Virus record (IMG/VR): IMGVR_UViG_3300009643_000013 | Span: 1 to 39,941 of that record | Origin: a virus | Length of the DNA stretch: 39,941 nt | Reading direction: 5' to 3' (one strand) | Shown here: positions 24,179-31,644 of the stretch, piece after piece | How the letters are laid out: each line of letters starts with the position of its first letter | Position numbering within the stretch: the stretch's first letter is position 1 | Notes under the pieces: generated by a model | The model's input: the letters and a program-made list of their open reading frames with translations, nothing else | Told to the model about the DNA's origin: nothing | The model's database searches: none | Position numbers and translations under genes: made by a program

Positions 24179-25726
24179 TCTCCTAATGGCTGTCAGTTTA
24201 GTATTAAAATCTTGTGCCAATGATTTAAGTATTGGTGCGTTTGGGTTGGGCTGTTCCCTAAACGCTGTTACAGGGTAAGCAAAAGTTAAACAAAGCGCGT
24301 CTGCTTCGTCTGACGATCTTATTCCCCTCTTTTTCATGTCCTCCTTTTTCTCCATAACTAACCTAGAGTTGGAATCAAAACTATAGCGTATTCCACATAA
24401 ATCCGCATGTAAGCTGTCTGTATCTGGTATTTGTACTGGGATATCCTCTAACCAATTTGCACATTTGCCCCACATTTCAGCTCGCTTATTTGAATACTTC
24501 TGATCATCTAAGCTTTTTGAACCCGCGTTAACCGCAACTACGGCCTCTTTATGGCCTAATTCATTTAGCCTATCTACAACCCCAGCTCCTAAGCCGCCCA
24601 CATCTACAAAGACCTTTAAAGGCCGATATTGTTCAATCAAAGAATGAACAATGCCAGTTACCTCCATTGTGTCTTTCTTAGTATAACTTTGTAACCCAAA
24701 TGCCACACGGCCTTGCCTAAAGATAATTGATGTGCGATCATCACCAAATCTTGCAGGGTCAACGCCCATAATTAAAGGCCCATATTTTTCGGCTTCTCCT
24801 TTTCTGGCACGCATCACTGTTGAGGAATCTATAAATGAATTCTCACCTTTAAGTTGGAAAGCTTCATTGGGATTACATGGATATTCCTGGCAAAAGCTCT
24901 TCTCCCCGTCTTGACCGTTAACTGATAAATCAGTAATCTTAAATCGCCGCCAAGCTATTTGCTCTAAGGTTAACCGATAAGCTTCAATTAAACGTAACTC
25001 TATATGGTTAGGTTTAAAGTCTGGCGGCACTGACCTTTTATATTCTTCTTGCCAAAACCAAGGCACGAATACCGCAATAAAATCAGACATGCCGCTTTCT
25101 GCTTTCTGCCACATTTGATGGAAATAATTACCGACACCATTAGCGGTAGATTCCAGTATGATTTCTGTACCAGTAGAATCAGGCACCGCTTGCAGTATAC
25201 CCTTAGTATGTTCTTGGGCGTTTGCCCAAAAAGCAATCTCCGAGCCATGGAATAATTGAATAGTGCTGGAACGACCGACCGCTTTGTTTTCGGCTGTTCC
25301 TAGTTTATATCCGCTATCTAAGCGCCCAAAGATTAGCTCTTTAGAGTTGTTAGTACTGATATCGGGCTGAACTAAGTTTGGCGTGTTCTGGTAAAAACGC
25401 TGAGCCATTTTAAATAGGTTGTTGGTAGCATCCAGTGCATGTGTTAAGATAAAGCATTGTGTACCCTTATTGTGAGTGGTCTTATGATAGAAGCGTCCGC
25501 CCACATAAGTTGAGCAGCCCTGCTGACGCCCTTTCAAGATCAGCGCCCTAACCTTACCTGTTTGTAGTCTTTGCTCTTCTAATTTCTGATGGATATATTC
25601 TTGCGCTTTATTTAAAATAAACGGCGAAATCTCGCCTTGCTTAGTGCGAATTTTAAGACAACGTGATGCATAATGTAAAAAGTTATCTTTTAAATGCTGG
25701 CGTGTTTTAATCTCGTCTTCAGTCAT
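24167..25726 (-). CDS. Terminase large subunit
   Basis: The ATP-driven packaging motor and nuclease, 519 residues (P22 gp2 has 499). A Walker A-like motif GRQQGCST is at residues 66-73, a Walker B-like strand EIILESTANG near 190, and the RNase H-like nuclease begins at VDPARFGDDRTS with further acids in VFVDVGGLGAGVVDRL and SDEADALCLTFA. It cuts concatemers into headfuls, which would give circularly permuted ends like those suggested by the window ends. Start overlaps the sigma-like gene by four bases. Confidence 0.92.
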   Translation of the reverse strand: MTEDEIKTRQHLKDNFLHYASRCLKIRTKQGEISPFILNKAQEYIHQKLEEQRLQTGKVRALILKGRQQGCSTYVGGRFYHKTTHNKGTQCFILTHALDATNNLFKMAQRFYQNTPNLVQPDISTNNSKELIFGRLDSGYKLGTAENKAVGRSSTIQLFHGSEIAFWANAQEHTKGILQAVPDSTGTEIILESTANGVGNYFHQMWQKAESGMSDFIAVFVPWFWQEEYKRSVPPDFKPNHIELRLIEAYRLTLEQIAWRRFKITDLSVNGQDGEKSFCQEYPCNPNEAFQLKGENSFIDSSTVMRARKGEAEKYGPLIMGVDPARFGDDRTSIIFRQGRVAFGLQSYTKKDTMEVTGIVHSLIEQYRPLKVFVDVGGLGAGVVDRLNELGHKEAVVAVNAGSKSLDDQKYSNKRAEMWGKCANWLEDIPVQIPDTDSLHADLCGIRYSFDSNSRLVMEKKEDMKKRGIRSSDEADALCLTFAYPVTAFREQPNPNAPILKSLAQDFNTKLTAIRRSRK

Positions 25727-25998
25727 TTGTTTTTAGCTATTGTAATTTTTTTTCTTATTCTTCTTATCGCCTTACTTTTAATTTCAAACGGCCGAGACCA
25801 ACTCACACCAAAAATTCCAGCTATTTCTCTAAGGGTTAAACCATCCCTATAATAAAAGTTTAATACTTGCTGTTCTTTATCTGGTAGTTGTTTAAGATAG
25901 TCCGGCAATTCTTCTATCTTTAAAGGGTTGTCTTGTACAAACTCATTAATTAGTTCTAATAATGCTACCAAATTATGCTTAGTACTATTGTATCCCAT
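25723..25998 (-). CDS. Sigma-70 region 4-like HTH protein
   Basis: A 91-residue protein. Residues 35-80 (LPDKEQQVLNFYYRDGLTLREIAGIFGVSWSRPFEIKSKAIRRIRKK) match the sigma-70 region 4 helix-turn-helix that binds the -35 element. Regions 2 and 3 are missing, so it is not a complete sigma factor. It may act as a late-gene activator or anti/appropriation factor, or serve in packaging as a DNA-binding protein. It lies between small and large terminase genes, an unusual place. The putative late promoters lack a good -35 box, which would suit such an activator. Confidence 0.7.
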   Translation of the reverse strand: MGYNSTKHNLVALLELINEFVQDNPLKIEELPDYLKQLPDKEQQVLNFYYRDGLTLREIAGIFGVSWSRPFEIKSKAIRRIRKKITIAKNK

Positions 25999-26161
25999 TA
26001 TCTAGCCATTCCTTTTTAGTTGGTAAAAACCTGTCGAACATAACGTGGCTAACCCCACAATTTTTACTAAAGTTAATTATTACTGCCTGTTCGCCGGGAG
26101 TTAAATCATACCAAGGGCAGCTATAGTAACGAGCCCATATTTTACCCTCCTCTTCATCCAT
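25985..26161 (-). CDS. Small protein (58 aa), unknown
   Basis: ATG 26161 opens 58 residues starting MDEEEGKIWARYYSCPW and including LTPGEQAVIINFSK and a Trp-containing end (PTKKEWLDNGIQ). It overlaps the genes on both sides by 8-14 bases, a packing that supports translation. No family recognised. Two Cys residues (positions 15 and 36) are too few for a zinc site alone. Confidence 0.5.
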   Translation of the reverse strand: MDEEEGKIWARYYSCPWYDLTPGEQAVIINFSKNCGVSHVMFDRFLPTKKEWLDNGIQ

Positions 26162-26291
26162 CCTTTAATATTCCTTCTAATTTTTGTTTAAATTCTGCCA
26201 AAGTAATTGGCGTTGCATCGACATCATCTGGCATCATAAATTCATATAGCATTACAGCTATTTGATATACTTCTGCATCATTGATGAACAT
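26154..26291 (-). CDS. Small protein (45 aa), unknown
   Basis: ATG 26291 gives 45 residues (MFINDAEVYQIAVMLYEF at the start), a predicted helix followed by an acidic loop and a second helix (TLAEFKQKLEGILKDG). It begins one base after the small terminase stop and ends inside the start of the 58-aa gene. The operon-like overlap makes it plausible, though length alone would not. A GGAG site lies upstream. Confidence 0.45.
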   Translation of the reverse strand: MFINDAEVYQIAVMLYEFMMPDDVDATPITLAEFKQKLEGILKDG

Positions 26292-26292
26292 T

Positions 26293-26772
26293 TTATTTTA
26301 AAAGCTCCAATGCATCCTCATGTTTAATACTAACTGTTGATTCGCTATGAACTCTGTCGCCGTAAGTTTTTGGTATTAGTTTTGATGTTAACCATTTGCG
26401 AGTGTCAACCCTAAGTCTTGCGTGTTGTATTCCTTCGCTGGTGTGTTGTTCTTCGTCACAAATATCTATAATTTGTTCTGCGAATAGATCGGCCTGAATA
26501 AGTTTAGCCTGTGCGTAGCGTGCAGCAAATTCTGGGTAATTAAAGCGCCATTCCATAAGGGTTTGGCAACAAGGAAAGTCTGGATTTGAATCACACATTC
26601 TGCGCATACCATCTGTGCAAGTGGATACCTTGTGGCAAATTTTATTTGCTAATGCTTCCGTATAATTTGTTGGTCTGCCACTAGTATGTTTACTTTTTAC
26701 GCTTAGCTTGATTGGGGGTAGTTTTGCTATCTGTTTTTTTAACTTCTCGCGATTCTTCTCTTTTTGCGTCAT
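26293..26772 (-). CDS. Terminase small subunit
   Basis: A 159-residue DNA-binding protein that recognises the packaging site. After a basic N-terminus (KNREKLKKQIAKLPPIKL), the segment NYTEALANKICHKVSTCTDGMRRM is the HTH of a common phage small terminase type, followed by FPCCQTLMEWRFNYPEFAARYAQAK and ADLFAEQIIDICDE and the family phrase HARLRVDTRKWLTSKLIPKTYGDR. Complete in length. It overlaps the zinc-finger gene upstream by 83 bases in another frame, an uncommon long overlap. Confidence 0.88.
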   Translation of the reverse strand: MTQKEKNREKLKKQIAKLPPIKLSVKSKHTSGRPTNYTEALANKICHKVSTCTDGMRRMCDSNPDFPCCQTLMEWRFNYPEFAARYAQAKLIQADLFAEQIIDICDEEQHTSEGIQHARLRVDTRKWLTSKLIPKTYGDRVHSESTVSIKHEDALELLK

Positions 26773-26929
26773 TGGTGACTTCCTTGTCTATATTTTTTGT
26801 TGGTTCTGGTATGATACTATCTTCGGTTGTTTGTGTGCCTGTGCCTTTACAGCTTCCGCACTCACCCATTATCATACCTAATTTCATAATCTTTTTATTA
26901 CCGCTACAGCTTGTACATCTACATTTCAT
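26690..26929 (-). CDS. Small zinc-ribbon protein (79 aa)
   Basis: A 79-residue protein with two Cys pairs, CRCTSC and CGSCKGTG, typical of a DnaJ-like or zinc-ribbon fold, followed by a long charged, probably unfolded tail (KEVTNDAKREESREVKKTDSK). A strong AAGGAGG ribosome site precedes ATG 26929. Its last 27 codons overlap the start of the small terminase in a different frame; either both are used or the tail is tolerated. It starts the terminase operon. Function unknown; nucleic-acid binding is possible. Confidence 0.6.
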   Translation of the reverse strand: MKCRCTSCSGNKKIMKLGMIMGECGSCKGTGTQTTEDSIIPEPTKNIDKEVTNDAKREESREVKKTDSKTTPNQAKRKK

Positions 26930-26964
26930 AGTATTAACCTCCTTGTTATATTATAGTTTATTAA

Positions 26965-27255
26965 TCATTTACAAAGTATGCCAATTATTCCGCCTAAACC
27001 AGCTATTAAAAATGCCATAATCCAACGGTGGTTAATGTCCATCTCGCTTCTAACTAAACCAATTTCTGTTTTTAAGTCTTTTCTAACTAAATCAAATTTA
27101 GAGTCGGTTCTAGTTTCCAGATGTTGTAAATTTTCTTTAGTCACCAAATGACTAATAGCATTTTCAAATGCCATTGCTTGATTAAAAGCTTGTTCATCCG
27201 GCATTCCGGCTTTAACTAGTTCGTGGTAATAAACTAATGCATTTGTTGTTGTCAT
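26965..27255 (-). CDS. DUF1640/CCDC90-like coiled-coil membrane protein, paralog F
   Basis: Start set at ATG 27255, after an AGGGG ribosome site. The 96-residue product has TTNALVYYHELVKAGMPDEQ, the VTKENL coiled coil extended by two further helices (RTDSKFDLVRKDLKTEIGL), and a C-terminal hydrophobic segment (WIMAFLIAGLGGIIGILCK). Unlike A-E it is on the minus strand, downstream of an RHH regulator gene by two bases and upstream of the terminase operon. It could be read into that operon, since no terminator separates them. Confidence 0.78.
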   Translation of the reverse strand: MTTTNALVYYHELVKAGMPDEQAFNQAMAFENAISHLVTKENLQHLETRTDSKFDLVRKDLKTEIGLVRSEMDINHRWIMAFLIAGLGGIIGILCK

Positions 27256-27257
27256 AA

Positions 27258-27437
27258 TCAATCCCCTTTTTTGTTATTATCTTCTTTTTTTATTCTTTCT
27301 TCCAGCCAAAATCTAGCCAAACTAGATGGCGACATACCCCTTTTACGTGCAAGTACGCTTAATTTATTACGCGTTATAGCTGTCAATCTCACGCTTAAAG
27401 GAGTTCCTAATAACTCTTTTTCTGTTTTATCCAACAT
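27258..27437 (-). CDS. Ribbon-helix-helix DNA-binding protein (59 aa)
   Basis: ATG 27437 encodes 59 residues. LSVRLTAITRNKLSVLARKRG, then MSPSSLARFWLEERIKK, is the strand-helix-helix pattern of small CopG/Arc-type repressors or antitoxins. The next gene is paralog F. The perfect palindrome at 27457-27483 lies 20 bases upstream, inside the divergent promoter of the recombination operon, and is the probable binding site. It may thus be an early-gene repressor. Family assignment is by motif. Confidence 0.75.
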   Translation of the reverse strand: MLDKTEKELLGTPLSVRLTAITRNKLSVLARKRGMSPSSLARFWLEERIKKEDNNKKGD

Positions 27438-27453
27438 TTTTATAAACTACCTC

Positions 27454-27481
27454 TTGACATTGTATCGTTTTGTATTACAAT
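27454..27481 (+). promoter_or_regulatory. Promoter of recombination operon
   Basis: A perfect TTGACA at 27454-27459, 16 bases, then TACAAT at 27476-27481. It precedes ATG 27531 by about 40 bases. A palindrome overlaps the spacer and -10 box, indicating repression. Confidence 0.65.
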
Positions 27482-27483
27482 GT
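27457..27483. promoter_or_regulatory. Operator-like inverted repeat, probable RHH protein site
   Basis: ACATTGTA (27457-27464) and TACAATGT (27476-27483) are perfect arms around 11 bases. The arms cover the end of the -35 and the entire -10 box of the plus-strand promoter, where repressor binding would block RNA polymerase. The divergent RHH gene begins 20 bases away, so autoregulation is likely. Confidence 0.6.
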
Positions 27484-27530
27484 AGTTATTATTGCACAAA
27501 AACATAAAAATTACAAGAAGGAGAATAATA

Positions 27531-27725
27531 ATGCCAAAACATACCATACTTACTTCTTATTACTGTGCGCCGATCCCGCAACGCCAATTTGATTGGACCG
27601 CAGTACTCGACGGTTACGACGGGGCAGAAGATGCGGTACTAAAGTATAACTGTTGCGGAAATGGTGCTACTGAATTAGAAGCAATACAAGATTTATTCGA
27701 TAGATTAGAACTACTAGGAGAATAA
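27531..27725 (+). CDS. Small protein (64 aa) at head of recombination operon
   Basis: ATG 27531 has a strong AAGGAG site. The 64 residues begin MPKHTILTSYYCAPIPQRQFDW and contain DWTAVLDGYDGAEDAVLKYNCCGNG, then a helix (ATELEAIQDLFDRLELLGE). The pattern recalls small phage early proteins of unknown function that occur near recET-type genes. It ends two bases before the exonuclease start, so the three genes form one operon. Confidence 0.6.
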   Translation: MPKHTILTSYYCAPIPQRQFDWTAVLDGYDGAEDAVLKYNCCGNGATELEAIQDLFDRLELLGE

Positions 27726-27727
27726 TA

Positions 27728-28591
27728 ATGATAAACGGTATATACGACAATTTAGATATTAACGAATATCACGCAGACAATAGTATTAGCTCAACTGGTA
27801 TCAATTTGATACTAGATTGTCCTAAACGGTATTACTATGAATATCACGTAAAACGTACAGAGTTAGACGAAAAAGAATTAAAGAAACAAGCTGAAAAATA
27901 TAAGCTAGGGCGTGCTGTTCATACACTTGTATTGGAGCCTAAAAAATTCGATAATACCTTTTATTGTATGACAGAATCAGTGAATTTATCTACAAAGATT
28001 GGTAAAGAGATTTACGCACAAGCTGAAATTGCAGCTAACGGCAGAGATATTTTAAGAACTGGTGAATGGGAAGACATCAAAGACATGGCTAACGTTATAT
28101 CTGCTCATCCTATCTGGAATGAACTTAAAGACGGTAAAGTTGAGCAATCTATATTTTGGGAAGGTGGCACATTTGATACACCACTTAGATCAAGACCAGA
28201 TATTTTTAATGATAAATTAATAATCGACCTTAAAACTACTGATTCGATTAAAGCATTTTCAAATTCTATTTATCAGTATGGCTATCATAGACAAGCAGCT
28301 ATGCAGATAGATGCATTAAAACAATTAGATGGTAAAAAAAGATTCTTTGCCTTTTTCGTAGTTGAGAAAAAGCCGCCTTATTTAACAGCGTGCTTTACTT
28401 TAGACGAAAGCTCATTAGCACAAGGCAGATTAGAATACTTAGATGGCGCAGCTTTATATACCGAATGTGTAAGGTATAAAGAGTGGCCTGGGTATGAAGA
28501 AAAATTCCAATTAATATCATTACCTAATTGGGCAAAAATGAAAGAATTAGATAATCAAGCAGGAGGATTAAAATGCTTAGCTCAAATGTAA
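27728..28591 (+). CDS. PDDEXK exonuclease, RecE-like
   Basis: A 287-residue protein of the Cas4/YqaJ/RecE-type PDDEXK fold that resects DNA ends for annealing. Signs are SISSTGINLILDCPKRYYYEY near residue 19, GRAVHTLVLEP with the conserved His, RPDIFNDKLIIDLKTT carrying the Asp and the D-x-K pair, and a later YGYHRQAAM with the Gln motif. The paired RecT-type gene follows, overlapping by 19 bases. Such pairs drive phage recombination and replication. Ribosome site AGGAG. Confidence 0.83.
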   Translation: MINGIYDNLDINEYHADNSISSTGINLILDCPKRYYYEYHVKRTELDEKELKKQAEKYKLGRAVHTLVLEPKKFDNTFYCMTESVNLSTKIGKEIYAQAEIAANGRDILRTGEWEDIKDMANVISAHPIWNELKDGKVEQSIFWEGGTFDTPLRSRPDIFNDKLIIDLKTTDSIKAFSNSIYQYGYHRQAAMQIDALKQLDGKKRFFAFFVVEKKPPYLTACFTLDESSLAQGRLEYLDGAALYTECVRYKEWPGYEEKFQLISLPNWAKMKELDNQAGGLKCLAQM

Positions 28592-29493
28592 AGCCAATTA
28601 AACCAAAACAAACGTTAACAGAACTTTTAGCGGATACTGATAGCAATATCTATTATACCCTTAAAAATTCGATTTACCCTGGGGCTAAAGATGAATCTAT
28701 AGGAATGGTTTTAGCATACTGTAACGCTAAAAAGTATGATCCGATTGCTAAACCTGTTCATATTGTGCCTATGAGTGTAAAAAACAGTCAAACTGGCAGT
28801 TATGAATATAGGGATGTCCTTATGCCTGGGATTGCATCATATCGCATTGACGCTGATAGAACTGGGCTATATTTAGGGATTAGCGAACCTGAGTACGGTC
28901 CAACGATAACAGAAACGATAGGAACAATGGAAATATCTTACCCTGAATGGTGTAAGATGACTGTAGAAAAATATAATCCTACTAGCGGTAAAAGTTCTTT
29001 CTTTTCTGCCAAAGAATATTGGAGAGAAAACTACGCAAACAAAGGCAAAATAAAAGGAACATCACAGGTTGATGAAACCCCTAATGCTATGTGGACAAAA
29101 AGACCTTTTGGACAAATAGCCAAATGTACAGAAGCTCAAGTACTTAGAAAAGCTTTTTCAGATGTTCTTGGTGTGCATCCAACCTTTGAAGAAATGGAAG
29201 GCAAAGAGCCGAAAGATATTGTTAGTGTTGTAGATCTAGTTGATGTTGGCGCTACCATTACTGCCGAACAATTAGAAATTGTTAAAAGCAAAATAATATT
29301 GTCGGATAGCGAAGAAATAGCGTTATGTAATTATCTAAAAATTAATAGTTTAGATCAGATGCTAGCCAAAGATTTTGCTGACGTCATAAGGCAGCTTGAT
29401 AAAAAAATTAATAGGCAACAAAAGATTAATAGTTTGCCTATTAACAAAGTGTTTGAAGAAATCAGTACAAATGACTTGCAAGAGGCAAATTAA
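28573..29493 (+). CDS. recT: Single-strand annealing protein, RecT-like
   Basis: A 306-residue protein. The core phrases GMVLAYCNAKKYDPIAKPVHIVPM, RDVLMPGIASYRIDADRTG, and PFGQIAKCTEAQVLRKAF are characteristic of the RecT/Bet family of phage annealing proteins, which coat single strands and pair them. The C-terminal 90 residues are helical and more variable. An AGGAGG site lies in the end of the exonuclease gene. The 200 bases after it hold three RNA hairpins and no further gene. Confidence 0.87.
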   Translation: MLSSNVKPIKPKQTLTELLADTDSNIYYTLKNSIYPGAKDESIGMVLAYCNAKKYDPIAKPVHIVPMSVKNSQTGSYEYRDVLMPGIASYRIDADRTGLYLGISEPEYGPTITETIGTMEISYPEWCKMTVEKYNPTSGKSSFFSAKEYWRENYANKGKIKGTSQVDETPNAMWTKRPFGQIAKCTEAQVLRKAFSDVLGVHPTFEEMEGKEPKDIVSVVDLVDVGATITAEQLEIVKSKIILSDSEEIALCNYLKINSLDQMLAKDFADVIRQLDKKINRQQKINSLPINKVFEEISTNDLQEAN

Positions 29494-29528
29494 AATATTA
29501 CTATTACCCTGCATTTTTTTATTCTTAG

Positions 29529-29599
29529 ATCTGTTAGTGATTTGAAAGACCGCTAACAGATTACTCCTGGCCTAAAGGAGCTTCTAGAACTCCTTTAGG
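29529..29599 (+). ncRNA. Two stable hairpins after recT (possible structured 3'UTR RNA)
   Basis: ATCTGTTAG/CTAACAGAT (29529-29561, 9-bp stem) and CCTAAAGGAG/CTCCTTTAGG (29571-29599, perfect 10-bp stem) precede the terminator hairpin at 29647. Neither has a T-run, so they are not simple terminators. The arrangement could be an RNA-stability element or a small RNA processed from the recT message. No known RNA family recognised. Confidence 0.4.
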
Positions 29600-29646
29600 T
29601 TAGCTCAACGGGAATATCCTAAATTGTTAATTAATCATGGCTGATG

Positions 29647-29694
29647 TTTAGCCCTTACGGTCCTCCCTGGGTTTCCGTAAGGGCTAAATTTTTT
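29647..29694 (+). terminator. Intrinsic terminator of recombination operon
   Basis: A perfect 14-bp stem (TTTAGCCCTTACGG with CCGTAAGGGCTAAA), 14-base loop and six T residues (29689-29694). It lies 154 bases after the recT stop and eight bases before the end of the convergent replication gene. Confidence 0.88.
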
Positions 29695-29701
29695 ATGTCT
29701 A

Positions 29702-30427
29702 TTAATGCCTACTTCTTTGTTGCTCTAAGATTTTTCTAAGATACGCTCCCTTGTTTTTTATTTGGATCCCTTTTTTCTTTTCGTGTTCCCTCATAGCTAC
29801 AATAATTTCAGTTAGTGCAGTAAACCCAAACTCGTTAACCCACCTCTCTACCGATTTCTTATTTACCTGCATCATCAACAAATCATTTTTTATATCAATT
29901 TGTTGCTCTTCTATCATATGATAGTTTGTAGTAGTTAATGATTGTGTTAAATGATTATGGGTGGTCTCTCTAGGTACACCCCCCCTGGTCTCTCTGGGTA
30001 CAGCCCCCCTAGTCTCTGCGACTATAGGTGAAGAATTATCCACAGGGTTATCCACTGAAATTGGCATGTTATCCACATAGTTATCCACAGCGTCAGTATA
30101 AGTAGGCATTTGAATAGCTACATGCCTTGGTAGTAGTGACAGGTTAATTTTATATTCGTTAGCTTTATGCATTTGACTGTTGCCTTGCTTTATTAAAACT
30201 ATCCGTTTTTTATCTAACAAAGCTTTTATAGTTCGTTGAATAGTACTCTTAGAAAACTTAAGTTCAGCAACTAGAGTGTTAAGGCCAGGATAAATATTAG
30301 TTCCGTCCTCGCTGGCATATAAGGCCATCCTGGCGTAAACAGCAGTCTCAATTCCTGTTAGTCGATACTTCCCGTTAGAACCCTTGGCCTGGTCACGAAA
30401 CGCGGCCAGCATTAACATAAAACACAT
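29702..30427 (-). CDS. Phage replication protein with N-terminal winged helix (replisome organiser-like)
   Basis: A 241-residue protein. Residues 18-90 (YRLTGIETAVYARMALYASEDGTNIYPGLNTLVAELKFSKSTIQRTIKALLDK) form an HTH/winged-helix of the type in phage replication initiators and plasmid proteins. The middle, residues 110-150, has VDN and PRET repeats that encode DnaA boxes and direct repeats in the DNA. The C-terminus (KKSVERWVNEFGFTALTEIIVAMREHEKK) resembles a helicase-loading helical domain. The gene-internal origin layout recalls lambda O. Start ATG 30427 has a GGGAG site. Confidence 0.72.
   Translation of the reverse strand: MCFMLMLAAFRDQAKGSNGKYRLTGIETAVYARMALYASEDGTNIYPGLNTLVAELKFSKSTIQRTIKALLDKKRIVLIKQGNSQMHKANEYKINLSLLPRHVAIQMPTYTDAVDNYVDNMPISVDNPVDNSSPIVAETRGAVPRETRGGVPRETTHNHLTQSLTTTNYHMIEEQQIDIKNDLLMMQVNKKSVERWVNEFGFTALTEIIVAMREHEKKKGIQIKNKGAYLRKILEQQRSRH
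29963..30089. other. Candidate replication origin: 24-bp repeats and four DnaA boxes inside replication gene
   Basis: Two 24-bp direct repeats (29963-29986, 29987-30010, each starting GGTCTCTCT) and a partial third copy are followed by DnaA boxes at 30036 (TTATCCACA), 30048 (TTATCCACT), 30069 and 30081 (both TTATCCACA), all in one orientation. Three are identical to the strongest E. coli DnaA box. The first two and last two are 12 bases apart. Such density is unlikely by chance. Confidence 0.68.
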
Positions 30428-30517
30428 GTAATTTACTCCCTGTAAATAATTGGCGTTTGGTTTGACTTTAGTGGTTAATCGGCTGATACTTTCCCTTTAT
30501 CCATGCAAAATAATTGT

Positions 30518-30545
30518 GCCCTAGGAACACAACTCCGCCTAGGGC
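30518..30545. terminator. GC-rich hairpin with T-run on plus strand
   Basis: GCCCTAGG and CCTAGGGC pair over 12 bases, then GTTTTTAT on the plus strand. No plus-strand gene reads into it, so it probably acts on the minus-strand transcript ending at 30583, for which the tract is only ACAATTATTTTG. It may be bidirectional. The 155 bases from 30428 to 30582 hold no gene. Confidence 0.6.
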
Positions 30546-30582
30546 GTTTTTATATTAAACTCTGTACTCTTAAAGCCGTCAA

Positions 30583-31638
30583 TTATTGAGATGATGGCCT
30601 AGCTCTTAACACTGATGGGTTACTATAAGAATAGACTACTGCATCTGCATCATAGATTGTCACTGATTGTCCAGAAGAAGGGGTAGTAGTAGTTTCTGTA
30701 GATGATGGGCTAAGAGTTAAAGGAAAAATCACATCAGTTAAATTTTGTTCTTGTCGTCTAAGATGTGCTGAACAATGATATAATAATTCTGGATGTTCAT
30801 GATGCTTATGATGCTGTTTAAATTTAGCCAATGCTTTAATCACTAACATTTTTTCTCTAACTTCTCTAGGTAATGATGTTAATGAGGTAGCACTAAGAGA
30901 TATTGGAATAGCATCGGTATGTTGACGAGGTAATAACGGCGTATCTTCACAATTAAATTTAGTTTGATTTTTAAACGACCATAGTAAAGATTTTTCTAGA
31001 TCAATGGTAGATCCATATTTTGATAATGCTTGTGATCTCTGAATAGTTTTACGCAATTTCTTTTGTAATAATTCTTGTTGCTCTAAAAACACTTCTAAAT
31101 CCGCATCGTAAATTAAAGCATCTAGCATATGTTTCCAATCATGAGGGTGTGAACCGAAATCATGTAGCGGTGATCTCCTAAAATTTCTAATACAAAACTC
31201 TATTACTTTTCTAATGGTATCACCTGTTATGTTATAACCTTGATTCTTAAATGCCTCTATTAACTCTTCTTCTCTTTGTTTAGTTAAATAAAAATCAGGG
31301 TCGCCATATTTAAAATAACAAAATGCTTTGGTCATCATACGTGAACAAAAACCAGTAATACTTCCGCCTGATGTTATAGCTGCATATAGTGTAACCAATG
31401 ATTGAAAACTATTTGGAATGCCTAATGCTGTAATAATACCATTTAAAAATTGAAAGAAAGGCGCGCTTTGATAAAACAAAATACCACCTGCTATACAGCC
31501 AACAGATGTAAGAATGACTCTAAATGTACTTCTAGTCGTATGTTTTCCTGTTAAAACCGCCTCCAATTCCTCTTTTAAAAAAAGAAAAGGGAATAACAGT
31601 AGATTTATAAGTTGAGCATTTAATAAATAATTTGTCAT
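30583..31638 (-). CDS. Predicted membrane protein with long C-terminal cytosolic part, possible effector
   Basis: A 351-residue protein. Two or three hydrophobic segments lie in residues 5-22, 42-62 and 64-108 (TSVGCIAGGILFYQ, then TALGIPNSFQSLVTLYAA), followed by a soluble helical part rich in Glu, Lys, Gln and His (KFKQHHKHHEHPELLYH) and a Ser/Thr-rich end (TETTTTPSS). No virion or replication family is recognised. The organisation resembles membrane-associated secreted or host-interaction proteins of intracellular bacteria. It follows the CaaX-type gene by six bases in one transcript. Function unknown; an effector role is a guess from architecture. Confidence 0.55.
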   Translation of the reverse strand: MTNYLLNAQLINLLLFPFLFLKEELEAVLTGKHTTRSTFRVILTSVGCIAGGILFYQSAPFFQFLNGIITALGIPNSFQSLVTLYAAITSGGSITGFCSRMMTKAFCYFKYGDPDFYLTKQREEELIEAFKNQGYNITGDTIRKVIEFCIRNFRRSPLHDFGSHPHDWKHMLDALIYDADLEVFLEQQELLQKKLRKTIQRSQALSKYGSTIDLEKSLLWSFKNQTKFNCEDTPLLPRQHTDAIPISLSATSLTSLPREVREKMLVIKALAKFKQHHKHHEHPELLYHCSAHLRRQEQNLTDVIFPLTLSPSSTETTTTPSSGQSVTIYDADAVVYSYSNPSVLRARPSSQ

Positions 31639-31644
31639 AAAACC

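Noticed and set aside
29529-29694. Retron or group II intron RNA
   Set aside because: Stable hairpins but no reverse transcriptase anywhere in the window.
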